DNA of 64,000 bases from Batillaria attramentaria. Taxonomy: Eukaryota > Mollusca > Gastropoda > Batillariidae. The stretch covers positions 1,240,001 through 1,304,000 of the forward strand of contig JACVVK020000145.1 in NCBI GenBank assembly GCA_018292915.2, read 5' to 3'. Positions 33,798 to 44,008 of the stretch are shown here, one piece after another. The notes beneath the pieces are model-generated. The model was not told the origin of the DNA. It saw only the letters and a program-made list of their open reading frames with translations, and ran no database searches. Each line of letters opens with the position of its first letter. Position 1 is the first letter of the stretch. A program made the translations under genes and the position numbers.

Positions 33798-33970
33798 GTA
33801 TGTTTACCTTCGTGCACCCGAGCTGTGCATCTTTGTCCTTCTATGGCATTAGCGAAGTGTGTTACAATGAAGTACCCGGTAGATTTACCTTCGTGCAGCC
33901 AAACCGTGCGTCTCTGCCCTTCTGTGGCATCAGCGAAGTCTGTTACAGTGAAGAACCCGGTATGTTTACT
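33761..33970 (+). repeat. 81-bp repeat (2.6 copies) that triplicates the exon 10 end and its splice donor
   Basis: Repeat starts are at 33761, 33842 and 33923, exactly 81 bp apart (27 codons). Each copy encodes (Y/C)GISEVC…P and has a GT donor in the same phase: 33798 (GTATGT), 33879 (GTAGAT), 33960 (GTATGT). There is no stop through all copies, so all three donors keep frame. Confidence 0.92.
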
Positions 33971-34189
33971 CCAAACTTTTCCAATACATGTTGATTTTTT
34001 TTTGTTGGTTTCTTTTGCTAGTGTATTTACATGTCTAATCCTCAAGATTCCTTAAAGTCTCAATGTCCGTAATGAATTCCGAGGGGCAAAAAACACTAGT
34101 GCTGTTTGCCTTTTTTTTTTTTTTTTTTGGGGGGGGGGGGGGGCAGAGGGGCGGCATTGTGACCCTTTTTATGACTTCGCTGCTTCTAA
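33971..34189. other. intron 10, left part
   Basis: A poly-T/poly-G run lies at 34111-34143. No exon is seen. Confidence 0.5.
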
Positions 34190-34545
34190 ATGTCAATAAT
34201 AATAATAATGAGTATTGTATAGGCGCTTTACCCAGTTTCATGAATCGGTTCGAAGCGCCGCGAACTGAACCCAACACGCACGCTCACGTGAATAATACGC
34301 ACTCTCTCACACACTGGACAGACACATTACAATCACAATTTTTCAAAATTGGTGGGCTGAACATTTCCAAAGCAGAGGGGGAGGAAGCCGGAGTACCCGG
34401 AGAGAACCCCCGACGATCGGCCCGAATGAACGGTGCAACATACGAGAAGGAAAAATTCTTTGCCCCGAGTGGGACTCGAACCCCTGACCTCTCGCATTGG
34501 TGACAAGTCTATTACCACTAGCCCACCGACCGCCCCAATGCCAAT
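34190..34545 (-). mobile_element. tRNA-derived SINE with LINE-like tail
   Basis: On the minus strand the head (about 34538 to 34465) reads GGTGGGCTAGTGGTAA, then GGGGTTCGAGTCCCACT, matching the A and B boxes of a tRNA-derived pol III promoter. The body holds the CCGGGTACTCCGG segment and the 3' end is an (ATT)n tail (34195-34207 as AAT). The body matches 32800-33060. Confidence 0.75.
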
Positions 34546-34694
34546 AAATATGACTTTCTTTGGCTTAACGCTTCCACGCCTGTACTACAAGTCAAGCCAC
34601 CAATCAGCGCTCTCGAGCTGGTGTTCAGTCCACAACCAAGTAACGCTCACAGTACGCGGAACGCTTCTGCGTACGTAGAACAACAAATACGCCA

Positions 34695-34741
<47 letters not shown>

Positions 34742-34785
34742 GCCTTTGTCCATGACCCTCCTCAGTCAAGTTTACATAGTATGCC

Positions 34786-34836
<51 letters not shown>

Positions 34837-35605
34837 TTTTGTCCACCTTTTTGCTTTTGTTTGTTGTGGTCTTGTTTTCTTTATTTCTATGATATGTGTA
34901 TATGTCAAAAAAGAAATTTAAAAAAAAAGAGAGAAAGAGAGAGAAAGGTTCGGCAGATGGTGGCGGCAGGCTGTGGCTCGAGTAGCACTAAAAAAAAAAA
35001 AAAAAAAAAATACCCGCCAATGTGTGAGTCGCCACAGCGGTTTCTTGTGCTACATTGTGTCCAAAGTGACTGAATCTGATGCACGGATAAAGCGCACTCG
35101 ACGGAAAGTCTTCCGCAGCGTTATTTTGTTATTTTGCCTGACAAATGTATTGAGACTTCAATGAATCGTATATGGGAGGCTTTGCATCCACGACTTGGGG
35201 ATGGGGGTTGGGGTGTGTGTGTGTGGGGGGGGGGGGAGGAGATGGATGGGAATAATTATGTTGCCTCCCGCAAAGCAATGGATACACAGACGGGAAGTGA
35301 GTGTTTCCGTAGTTATTTGGTGTACTGCTTGTGTGCCTTGGATTATTTGGGGTACTATCAGGTCTAGGCTCTTAAAATCATTTGCATGTCATAATTATCT
35401 CAATCCCTACCAAGTAATTTTGGCGTAGTACACCAGTGGCTTCACTCAAAAAATCCTAATTAATTCATGTCTGCATGTTCATTTGAATGTGATTTAGTAC
35501 CTTGTACAATTTCTGTTTTTACCTGCTGTAGTGGCGCTTGGAGCTTCTACTGAGGGTCAGGCGTCACATTCAAATGAATTTTATTATTATTATTATTATT
35601 TGCAG
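34546..35605. repeat. intron 10, right part: (TG)n tracts
   Basis: (TG)n at 34697-34737 and 34787-34834, a purine run at 34917-34950, poly-A at 34991-35010 and poly-G at 35223-35238. A TTATTATT run precedes the exon 11 acceptor TTTGCAG. No exon is seen. Confidence 0.6.
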
Positions 35606-35764
35606 TTGACCACCTCGATCGGAAGTGGCCGGGTATTGGTCGCGAAGTAGCGTGCATGGCGATCCAGGGTGGCCTTTTCTTGCTGCTTACCTTAATGTAC
35701 GAGTGGGGACGCTTACGGAATGCCAATGTGCAGGGCGGCGTGGAGAGGCTTGTCCATCGTTCAG
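35606..35764 (+). CDS. ABCA3: ABCA exon 11: last TMD2 helix
   Basis: Two leading bases join the exon 10 G (V codon). It encodes WPGIGREVACMAIQGGLFLL and LTLMYEWGRLRN, aligned with the ABCA3 segment [20 protein letters not shown] that forms the final membrane helix before NBD2. The donor is CAG|GTGACA at 35765, phase 1. Confidence 0.92.
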
Positions 35765-35999
35765 GTGACAGACTCATGACTAGATTCCCTAATATCCGAA
35801 ACTGGTCATTCCAGATGAGTATGCCAACGTTCATTCTAGGTGTGAACGCTACGCTCGACAGGCGCACACAGAAATTATTTCAAGGCAGTTTTTGAAAAGT
35901 ATATTATAGGCACTTATTCAAATGGCTGCCTTATACTTAATTTAAGTAACTGTGAGTTTTCCGATCTGTAGATTTCAAGTCATGCAAAATCCGGAATTT
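35765..35999. other. start of intron 11
   Basis: Nothing is recognised in this stretch. Confidence 0.4.
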
Positions 36000-36700
36000 C
36001 CTCAGTGGTCAAACTCAGTCGTGTCTCAGTTTGATTGGAAACGATGTCGCAGACATCGATAGCTCTCAGGTCTTTGTCCAAAATTGTGAGAAATATCTGG
36101 GTGTGAAGGTCTACCACTCGCTTTCAGGGCTGAAGGGCCATGGCCTGGGATCAGATCAGCAGCGTCTGTCGTGCGTCTTTTCTTGAGCTCCGCTTGATCT
36201 CCAAACTTTGCCGTTCCGCTCTTAAAGTGCAGCTTCAACACTTGTCAATGCGTTCGTAACATCTCGGTTGGATTACTTAAACTCCCTGTTTGCAGGTTTA
36301 CCGGCAGACCAGATCTCTCGTTTGCAGATGATGCATAACAACGCGCCGCGTCTCGTCTTGAGAAAACGAAAGAGGGACCAGGTTACGCCTCTGCTGATAC
36401 ATCTCCACTGGCTCTCTGTTAAATTCCTCTGCCAGTAAAAATTCGCCACTCTTATTGTCCGTTTCTTTGAGGGTTCTCGTCCTCCCTGTCTGTCGGATGT
36501 ACACTGTCCGTATCAACCGTCGCGCACCCTGCGTTTAGCTGGCGGAAAACTTCCGAAGCGTAACATGAAAACTGTCGGAGAGTTCTCGTTCAGCTTTTTG
36601 GCTCCGGCTGTCTGGAACTCTTCGCCTTTGGCCATCACTGCCCCTGCTTAAATACCATCTGATCACCTTTCTCTTCCGCCAAGCTTTTGATAGTTAACTT
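36000..36700 (+). mobile_element. decayed L2/CR1-like LINE 3' end
   Basis: Broken + frames give LDYLNSLFAGLPADQISRLQ, then NAPRLVLRKRKRDQVTPLL, HLHWLSV and a terminal SFLAPAVWNSSPLA-like block, in the order of the CR1/L2 C-terminus. Many stops and shifts are present. Confidence 0.7.
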
Positions 36701-36779
36701 CTGTTGATTCTGTTTGTGTGTACCACGAGTTGCTTGATGTCGCTGCCCCCGCCAGATTGGATGTTAGAGTGGGTGCAAA

Positions 36780-36844
<65 letters not shown>

Positions 36845-37025
36845 TTAACCTTTTTGTTGTTGTTGTTATTGGTTTTGTTTTGTTTTTTGTATAGTTTTTG
36901 GCTACTGTCGGCTTTGGCCCAACGTTCATCGGTGAGATATAGTGGAGTCACCTTGTAGAAAGAAGTGCTTAGTTGTTTCCCTGTGATCTCAAACACACAA
37001 TTTAACACGTATGTAAATATAACAG
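36701..37025. repeat. end of intron 11 with (TG)n
   Basis: (TG)n covers 36783-36841. The acceptor of exon 12 is AACAG at 37025. Confidence 0.7.
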
Positions 37026-37320
37026 GCACCGTGACGAATGAGGACAGTGACGTGGCTGAAGAGCGAAGACGGCTCAACGCCTCACCGGCCTCGGAACTGG
37101 CCAAACACGACTCACTGTTGCTGATCAACCTCTTCAAACGGTTCGGAACGCTGGTGGCCGTCGACAGGGTGTGTGTCGGGGTGCCGGAGCAGGAGTGTTT
37201 CGGATTGTTGGGTCAGAACGGTGCGGGCAAAACCACCATCTTCAAGATTCTCACGGGTGAAGCTCTCCTGACGAGCGGCAACGTTTACGTGAAGGGCCAT
37301 GCCATGACTTGGGACAGCTG
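37026..37320 (+). CDS. ABCA3: ABCA exon 12: Walker A of NBD2
   Basis: It encodes TNEDSDVAEERRRL (the EDxDVxxER lead of ABCA NBD2), SLLLINLFKRF, AVDRVCVGVPEQECFGLLGQ, NGAGKTTIFKILTGE and KGHAMTWDS. Entry phase fits exon 11. The exon ends TG before GTGAGG, leaving phase 2, but exon 13 starts in phase 0; a G lost from the run at the junction would reconcile them. Confidence 0.92.
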
Positions 37321-37982
37321 GTGAGGTTTTACCTTTGGATTTTGTTTGTTTTTTAAGTTGTTTCTCTATATAGAGAAACAACTTTATGGGACGGGGCAGA
37401 TTTTGCTAAGACCAAATATCTATGAAAAGACTACTGCAAATTACTTATCATCCCGGCGTTTTTGTCTAGTGTGACAACTGCACGTATGACAGGAACTACT
37501 GCACTATTATAGCTTTAGCATTAAGAATAACTGAACTTTTAGATAAACATAGCTTTTTCAAGTTTCTGCGAAAAGCACCAGTCAAAAGAGTTTCAATTGT
37601 GCGATTTCATAAGTACAATGCAAGGTATTCTAGTCCACGTTTCACCAGCCCTCTAGATCTTTCAGATTTTATGTAAAAATTAATTCAGTCAGGGAAGTCA
37701 CAAAAGCAACAGAGAAATCACAAGACGTGCACAAGCATCATCTGTCATACCACCAGTGTGAGGCTGACGTCAAACGCTTAGTTCACAGACAAAATCAGCA
37801 AGTATCGTCACTGCCTCCGACATTTCACCAGCCCTCTAGATTTTCCAGATTTCATGTGAAAAATAATTCAATCGGGGAAGTCACAAAGCCAACATACAGG
37901 GAAATCACAAGACATAAACAAGCATCCTCAGGCGATCTCAGTGCTAGAGGCTGACGTCAAATGTTTAGTTCACGCAATTGAC

Positions 37983-38037
<55 letters not shown>

Positions 38038-38164
38038 GACCTGCCTGACGCTGACGTCAAATGTTTAGTTCACGGTAACTCGTGCACCACGCCAATGATA
38101 AATCTTGGTATATAGAGGTACGACCTCGACCGATTAGCCACGTGACTGGGGTTAAGTTCACGGA
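37321..38164. repeat. start of intron 12: perfect palindrome and tandem repeat
   Basis: 37355-37384 is a perfect 30-bp palindrome (AAGTTGTTTCTCTAT and its complement), followed by TATGGGACGGGGCAGATTTT, resembling the sequence after the hairpin at 25085. 37640-37720 and 37830-37930 are related (CACCAGCCCTCTAGAT, GGGAAGTCACAAA). (CT)n lies at 37988-38030. No exon is seen. Confidence 0.7.
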
Positions 38165-39015
38165 ACTGACGTGTGTGTGTGTGTGTATGTGTGTGTGTGT
38201 GTGTGTGTGCAGAAAACTTTGACGTTGTCATTTTCTCCGAATCTACAAACAGCAGAGGCACAAAACTCTGCATGCTGATAGACTACAACAAAACGTATCA
38301 AGGTCACTAAAGCTCTCTGTTTGAAAATTTTACATTGGCATTTTCTCGTAATGTACAAACACCAGAGGTTTTAAACTTTGCATGATGATAGAGTGACATT
38401 GATAAGAACTTTACAGATATACATGTAGTCAATGGCCTTGTGTCAAGGTCAAGGCCGTACAAGCTATTTTTGTGAAACCTTAACATTGCATTTTCTCAAA
38501 TCTAGAAGGATCAGAAGCCTCAAACTACGTGTGATGATTGACATTGGCAGCACCTTTACAAACATACCTGTGTTCAGTGACTTTTAGTCAAGGTCAAGGC
38601 CATGCAATCGTTTTTTGGGAAACTTTAACCTTGGCATTTTGTCCAAAACAACAAACAGTAGAGGTACCAAACAAGGCAAGATGATTGACAGCAATAAGAC
38701 CTACTTTTCTGAATGACCTTGACCTTCGCTGTTATGAATTTTAACATTGCCGTTTTCGGGGGAACTACAAATACTAGAGGCATCGAACTTGGCATGATGA
38801 TAGACATTGGTGAGATCTCATTTGAATGACCTTGACCTAAGGCCAAGGCCATATAAACTGTTTCGGGGAAAATTGTAATATTGCCAGGGACTCAGAGCGC
38901 CAGAGACACTTTACTTGGCATGATAATGGATAGTGATAAGAGCTTTACAAACATACTCTTGTGAATGACCTTGACCTGTGTCACAAGGGAGCCATGGAGG
39001 CTTCTGCCTCTCTAG
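38165..39015 (+). mobile_element. Helentron/pearl-like element, copy 3
   Basis: It has (TG)n at 38171-38211, internal units with GCCTTGTGTCAAGGTCAAGG, and the 3' end CACAAGGGAGCCATGGAGGC…GCCTCTCTAG at 39015. The 5' end lacks the CTTGTG terminus and looks truncated. Confidence 0.55.
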
Positions 39016-39585
39016 TTGCCTGTTCCAGTGGTGTCCCTCTCAGGTAATGGGTTGAATCCACGGAGGGCGTTAAAGCTGGGACATTTTTTTATTATGCATG
39101 ATGATGGAGATGAGGATGATGGTAAGATGATGCGATGGAGGTCCGTGTGGTTTGGGACTGCGGGACAGGGCCGCATTCCACGCTTCCTGTCATAAATATC
39201 CCGGCATTAACCAGGCCCGGGAACTACGGCACCTGCGGTGCCGGTCGTGTAATCATCCACATCATAAGACGTGTCATACCAAGGGAAGCACCCCCAAAAT
39301 CACACCCGTGAAGTGGGTGAATCTCGGCTGCATGGCAACAGTCTCCCCATTGGCCCCAAAGCACACCTGCTCTGGGTAGGTGCCGACCTAGGTAGGAAAT
39401 ATCCTGCTGGTTTTACCTTTGTTATAGTTTATATTCTACAAACTCTATAGACTAGAGGTTGCAGCACACTACTGGGAAAATACGGTTGGAAATCTTCCGT
39501 CTGCCAGAATTCATTGCAGCCAAACGAACTGTACCCGTGTAGCAACTCACATACGTCAAAACGTCAGTGACGAACTAGCTAGGCT

Positions 39586-39616
<31 letters not shown>

Positions 39617-40148
39617 GATGATCGAATCATACTTATATAGCGCAAAATTCGTGAAAAAGGGCTTGAGTCAGGTGAAACAGACTAGGAAAGTGACAGACTC
39701 CTGCCTGTCGAACCGACTGGCACACAGTAGCGCACTCCCAGACCTGATCCTTGGCATTCGCTACTTTCAAGGCAACAAATCGTCCCGAAATGGTGTACCT
39801 ACAATAATAATAATAATAATAATTCTTATATAGCGCGATATCCCCACCATTGTGGGCTCTACGTGCTTTACAAAGTGAATTAAGATTAACATATAGAAAT
39901 TATGAAGAACACAGATATAACTACATACATACAACACATGTGAGAGAAACAGCGCAGCGCGACAACCAGCACACGTACACACGCACGCGCACAATAGAGA
40001 CCTATAGACACTATGAATACAAGGGCAACCAAGTACACAACGGATCCTTATAACTCTTTCGCTAACGTACGCCCTCGTGGCAACAGGAGCTTTTGTGTTG
40101 CCAATGCGTACAACATTCAATTCAAAATCGAATTCAAAAATACTTTAT
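39016..40148. repeat. intron 12: SINE body, LINE 3' tail
   Basis: 39125-39390 matches 58240-58480 (CCCGGCATTAACC, GGGAACTACGGCACCTGCG, AAGGGAAGCA). 39425-39505 matches 2335-2420. (TAC)n lies at 39582-39615. 39800-39900 is an (ATT)n-ended minus-strand LINE tail with CTATATAAGAATT-type end. No exon is seen. Confidence 0.6.
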
Positions 40149-40446
40149 TACAGACCCATACGCTTAAGTCAAACACGCTTAAGTCGAACTTCGGATACGT
40201 TGAAGCAAAAAGTTTTTCCCGGCCAAACTTGCTCTTTGTATGACTAAATTTTCCACGGATAAGTCGAACGATTTAATATTTCCGTGCAAGTACAGGTTGA
40301 CGGTGTTATGTGTCCCGCGGGCCTTAGGGCTGGTTATCTTGGGTGGTAGAACACGAAATTGGCGAGAAACACGTGCAAGAACAGAGCTAGGCGTGAGATC
40401 TGAGCCTGTGCCTCTGATATCTGAGGTTTTCTGTCGCCAGTGTTAA

Positions 40447-41465
40447 GCTAGGGTCACAACCGGCCGTACGGGCTCCTACGGCGGGTCTACGGCCAAAAAT
40501 CGTGGCAAATCTTGCGAACGGCGCACGGGCGTCCTGCGAAATTTCCAGGTCGCAAGGAGGCCGCAGAGCGCTGCGGCCGGTTTTCGACATGATCAGCAAA
40601 CTCTACGATCACCTGCGATTTTTTACACATTTGCGTTGGCCGCACGGCCACTGTACGGCCAACACACGATTGCCGCAAGTGCATCGTACGACTTTGACCT
40701 CTCGGGGCGAGAAAAATAGGTCACGATGGCCGGACGGCGGCCGCACGATGAACGCACAACTGACGTACGGTTGTCTTGCGTGCTTCCCACGAGGATCGCA
40801 CGATGGCCGCACGTGATCACAGACCGCAAGTCGGTAGTACGATGTTCCCACGATGCACGCACGTGCTCCGTGAGTGCTCCGCAAGGCTGACGCAAGACCA
40901 GGTGCGGGCCCTGGGGAATGTTGGTGTGCAATGTAGAAGTGTTGCAGTGCTGTGTCAGTGTCTGTCAAGTTGTGTACGTGTCCATAGATTTGTCAAACTC
41001 TCTGTTAATAATATCCAAATCCTCTGATGTCTTCTTTCCATAAACAAACTACATGTATATATGTAGGCTAGTCCCTATATGCATGAAAAACGCGTGTCGG
41101 CCATGGCCGTCGAACGACCGACGCACACCACGCGTACAGAGCACTTACGATAGCCGTACGGCGCACGCACGACACCCGTATAGCCCGTGCAAACATCGTC
41201 AACATCGCACGAACGTCGTACGAAGGCGTACGACCTCCGTACGATAACTGCGAGGACAACGTACGATCCGTACGGCCGTCGTACGATTTTTGACCAACTG
41301 AAATCGCAAGACGTTACCCGCGGGGAACGTACGCCATCGCACGTATATCGTACGCACGATTTGCAACCTTAATTTTTTTTTTCAGATCGTAGAAGCCGCA
41401 GGCCGCAGACATTTCGTGGAGATCGCAAGCATAAAAAAATCGTGCGGCCGGTTGTGACCGAGGCC
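40447..41465. mobile_element. 1.02-kb CpG-rich inverted-repeat element with TTAA target duplication
   Basis: TTAA occurs directly on both sides (40443-40446, 41466-41469). The ends GGTCACAACCGGCCGTACG and CGTGCGGCCGGTTGTGACC are inverted copies. The interior is unusually rich in CGTACG, CGCACGA and GGCCGCACG on both strands. TTAA duplications are typical of piggyBac and Kolobok elements; no transposase is seen, so it is a MITE-like derivative. Confidence 0.75.
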
Positions 41466-41805
41466 TTAAGAAGGTGATTTGCCGTCGGATTCGGAGGGCA
41501 AGCAGTGAGTTATTCCTGGTGTGTGAATTGTGTGTGTGTGTGTGAGAAAGAGAGAGAGAGTTTGCCGGTTGGTGCCGTTAGAGTTGGATCTTTGTCAAAT
41601 CTGCTATTTGACTGTGTTTATAATTATGACGTTGCACTAGAATTTATTGAGCGCATGCGATCAAATGACTGCGAACAATGAAAGTAATACGTACACTTCT
41701 TGCCATTGGCCGAGACAGGCTTTTGGTTGAAACTTACCAGTAGATCGCGTTTTCGTCCTGAATATTTGTGATCACTAACCATGACAGGAAAACGAGCTGA
41801 AAATA

Positions 41806-41807
<2 letters not shown>

Positions 41808-41863
<56 letters not shown>

Positions 41864-41904
41864 ACACACACACGCGCGCGCGCGCGCGCGCGCGCGCGCG
41901 CGCG
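41808..41904. repeat. (CA)n(CG)n tract, Z-DNA candidate
   Basis: About 32 CA units interrupted once by TA run directly into about 16 CG units. Alternating purine-pyrimidine, especially CG, favours left-handed Z-DNA. Confidence 0.9.
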
Positions 41905-42619
41905 ACAGATGACACAGATGACACTGCTGATCTTACAAGCAGAATAAGAGTCAGTGAAACTAGAAAAGAAGAAGAAAACATAAGCTGGAAACTTATCACC
42001 GTTTGGTGCCAGGCAGCTTTCATGTCAGAATGAAACAGCCATCGGAAACACTTGGCTTTCTCCTTCCTCTGCATTGCATGTGTGACTATGGTAAGACCAA
42101 GCCAATACTCTGAACTCAAAGTGAACAGAATAGCTACGGAGATTCGATGACATGGCATCTTACAAGAGCGTATTGAATATAACAAATCCTAGTAGTAAGG
42201 CTCAGTATAGTTCGCACCCCTGGGCCGTACTGGGCAAACTATTCAAACGCATCCACACTCATTTAGTAGAGTTCGCCTGCTTAGATCGGTTTAGGGTTAG
42301 GTTGAGAATTATGGTTGGGGTTACCTTGTGGTAATGGTTCAATCGCTTTGCTGTTTAGACGGTCGCAGTGCATTTACAGCTGGTGCAAATGACACAAGGG
42401 GGCGAACTATACCAACGCAGCAGCAGTAAGCTCATGTTGACCAGGGAAAATAAATTTCAGTTCCCAAACCGAATCAGGGGGTGAAAAGGTGCAACTCGCT
42501 TAACTCGAAGCTAGAGTCGAAATTCGACCTTATCCGTCGTCACGGATAAGTCAAACTTCGGATACGTCGAACAAAAATCCATTTCCCCTGCGAATTCGAC
42601 TTAAGCGTGTTCGACTGTA

Positions 42620-42845
42620 TTTGTTTAAAAAAATACATTTTAAAACAGAAAATTGTCTTTAGACATGCAATCGCTCCGCTCCTTATACTAAGATCATAAT
42701 GTAAAATAAATCACACACACACCACACACACCACACACACACACACACACATACACACACACTGATACAATACAAAGGGTAGCCGTGTGACGGCACCCTC
42801 ACATGAACCTATTCCTGCGACATAGACTTTCTGCTGTGGGTTCAG
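42620..42845. repeat. end of intron 12
   Basis: 42640-42710 is an inverted copy of 47940-48025 (TTTACATTATGATC, GGAGCGGAGCGA). A (CA)n tract lies at 42713-42763. The exon 13 acceptor is GTTCAG. Confidence 0.6.
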
Positions 42846-43033
42846 GTGCAGCGAGACATGGGCTACTGCCCCCAGTTTGACGCCATTCACGAGCTGATGA
42901 CCGCCCGAGAGACACTCACCATGTACGCCAGAATAAGGGGCTTGCAGTCAGCAGACATTGGCAGAGTGGTCAATCACCTGATTGACAGTTTAAGGCTCCG
43001 CCCGTGGGCTGACAATTTGGCTGGAACCTACAG
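42846..43033 (+). CDS. ABCA3: ABCA exon 13: Q-loop of NBD2
   Basis: It encodes VQRDMGYCPQFDAIHELMTA, RETLTMYARIRGL, DSLRLRPWADNLAGTY, the ABCA NBD2 Q-loop (CPQFDA) and helical region. The donor CAG|GTGAAG at 43034 leaves AG, completed by C of exon 14 as the serine of SGGN. Confidence 0.95.
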
Positions 43034-43590
43034 GTGAAGCGTGAATGGTACTTGTGTTTTGTGTACGCTATTCCTTGTGGGACAAGCATTAAGCGCCTAT
43101 AAACTCTTCAAAGCCCATGTAAAATCCGCCTTTTTACTTGAAATCATCAGATCACCACATCCCAAGGAACTACTGTGTCATCTGCAGCGGTCTCGGGCGT
43201 AGCGGGTAGGCCCACGCCTTAGCAGTGGCTTGAAGTGGCTCCTACTGGTGTGCAGTGACTTGTTCTTTTTCACAAGTGTCATCCTCAGAAAAGCTACTTA
43301 AGGTCGCCCGGGTCAGCCTCAAAACACATTTGGCCAACGTTCTTTCAGTTATAGTGCCCCCCACGTTTGGAACTCCTTGCCATCTTCCCTGAGAAACATC
43401 CCTTCCCTCCTACAGTTTAAAGCAGAACTCAAAACACATCTTTTCAAACTAGCTTTTGATCTTTAAGTTCAAGTTAAACTCCACCGCCTGTATTGATTTG
43501 TATAAATGTGTGCGTGTGAATGTTGTGTGTATGCGTGAGCAAAGCAAAACTCCGCGCTCTACAAGTGTAATAGGGGATTTGGTCTTGACA
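43034..43590 (+). mobile_element. intron 13: LINE 3' end fragment
   Basis: About 43330-43465 (+) reads APHVWNSLPSSLRNIPSLLQ, then FKAELKTHLFKLAFDL and stop, the terminal block of CR1/L2-type LINEs. The tail GCGCTCTACAAGTGTAAT follows. Confidence 0.7.
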
Positions 43591-44008
43591 GGGGATTTGG
43601 TCTAGTGGTTAGGCACCCGACTTCGGATCCTGAGCTGCCTGGTTCGAGTCCTCGGTAGGCAGGAATATGGTTGGATGTTTCCATGCTATATCGAGTCAAA
43701 TCCATGTGGCGACTCGTTTACGGTGCCTGTCTCGCCTTCGTGTACACACGCACGCACACACATCAAGTGTGCACGCTAAAAATCCCACGTTCATCTTTCG
43801 AGGAAGAGTAGGCTGTGGCCGGTGGCGTGGTAAAACAGAAATACTGTCGCACGCACCAGAGTGAACAGCAGGGTGGAGGTTTGCACATAAAGTAGCGCTT
43901 AGCGGCAGCAGGCTTTCATTGCTTCGTCCTCCAGCCCTGCGGCGCCATGAGCATCTCGGTAGAGATGGATACGTGCGCCGAGGAGAAGTCTGCCATACCA
44001 TACCATAA
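43591..44008 (+). mobile_element. tRNA-derived SINE with (CCATA)n tail, copy 1
   Basis: The head GGGGATTTGGTCTAGTGGTT holds the A box and GGTTCGAGTCC the B box. The body has TCGAGTCAAATCCATGTGG and CGAGGAGAAGTC, ending CCATACCATACCATA. A near-identical copy sits at 57725-58168. A partial repeat of the head precedes it (43573-43585). Confidence 0.88.

Larger units (their letters stand above)
40151..42617. mobile_element. pogo/Tigger-like element remnant with nested insertion
   Basis: The left end is TA|CAGACCCATACGCTTAAGTC and the right end TTAAGCGTGTTCGACTG|TA, with TA on both sides (40149-40150, 42618-42619). Both ends have GGATACGTYGAA and GATAAGTC. CAG…CTG ends with a TA duplication fit Tc1/mariner-type pogo/Tigger elements. 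No transposase frame remains. It contains the TTAA-flanked element at 40447-41465. Confidence 0.5.

Noticed and set aside
34695..34921. Short frames of CVCVCV or HTHTHT type here and at many other sites
   Set aside because: They are translations of (TG)n or (CA)n microsatellites.
43591..43665. tRNA genes at SINE heads (also at 34465-34538, 51530-51600, 57725-57800)
   Set aside because: They keep A and B boxes but not a full cloverleaf, are followed by SINE bodies and recur as repeats.
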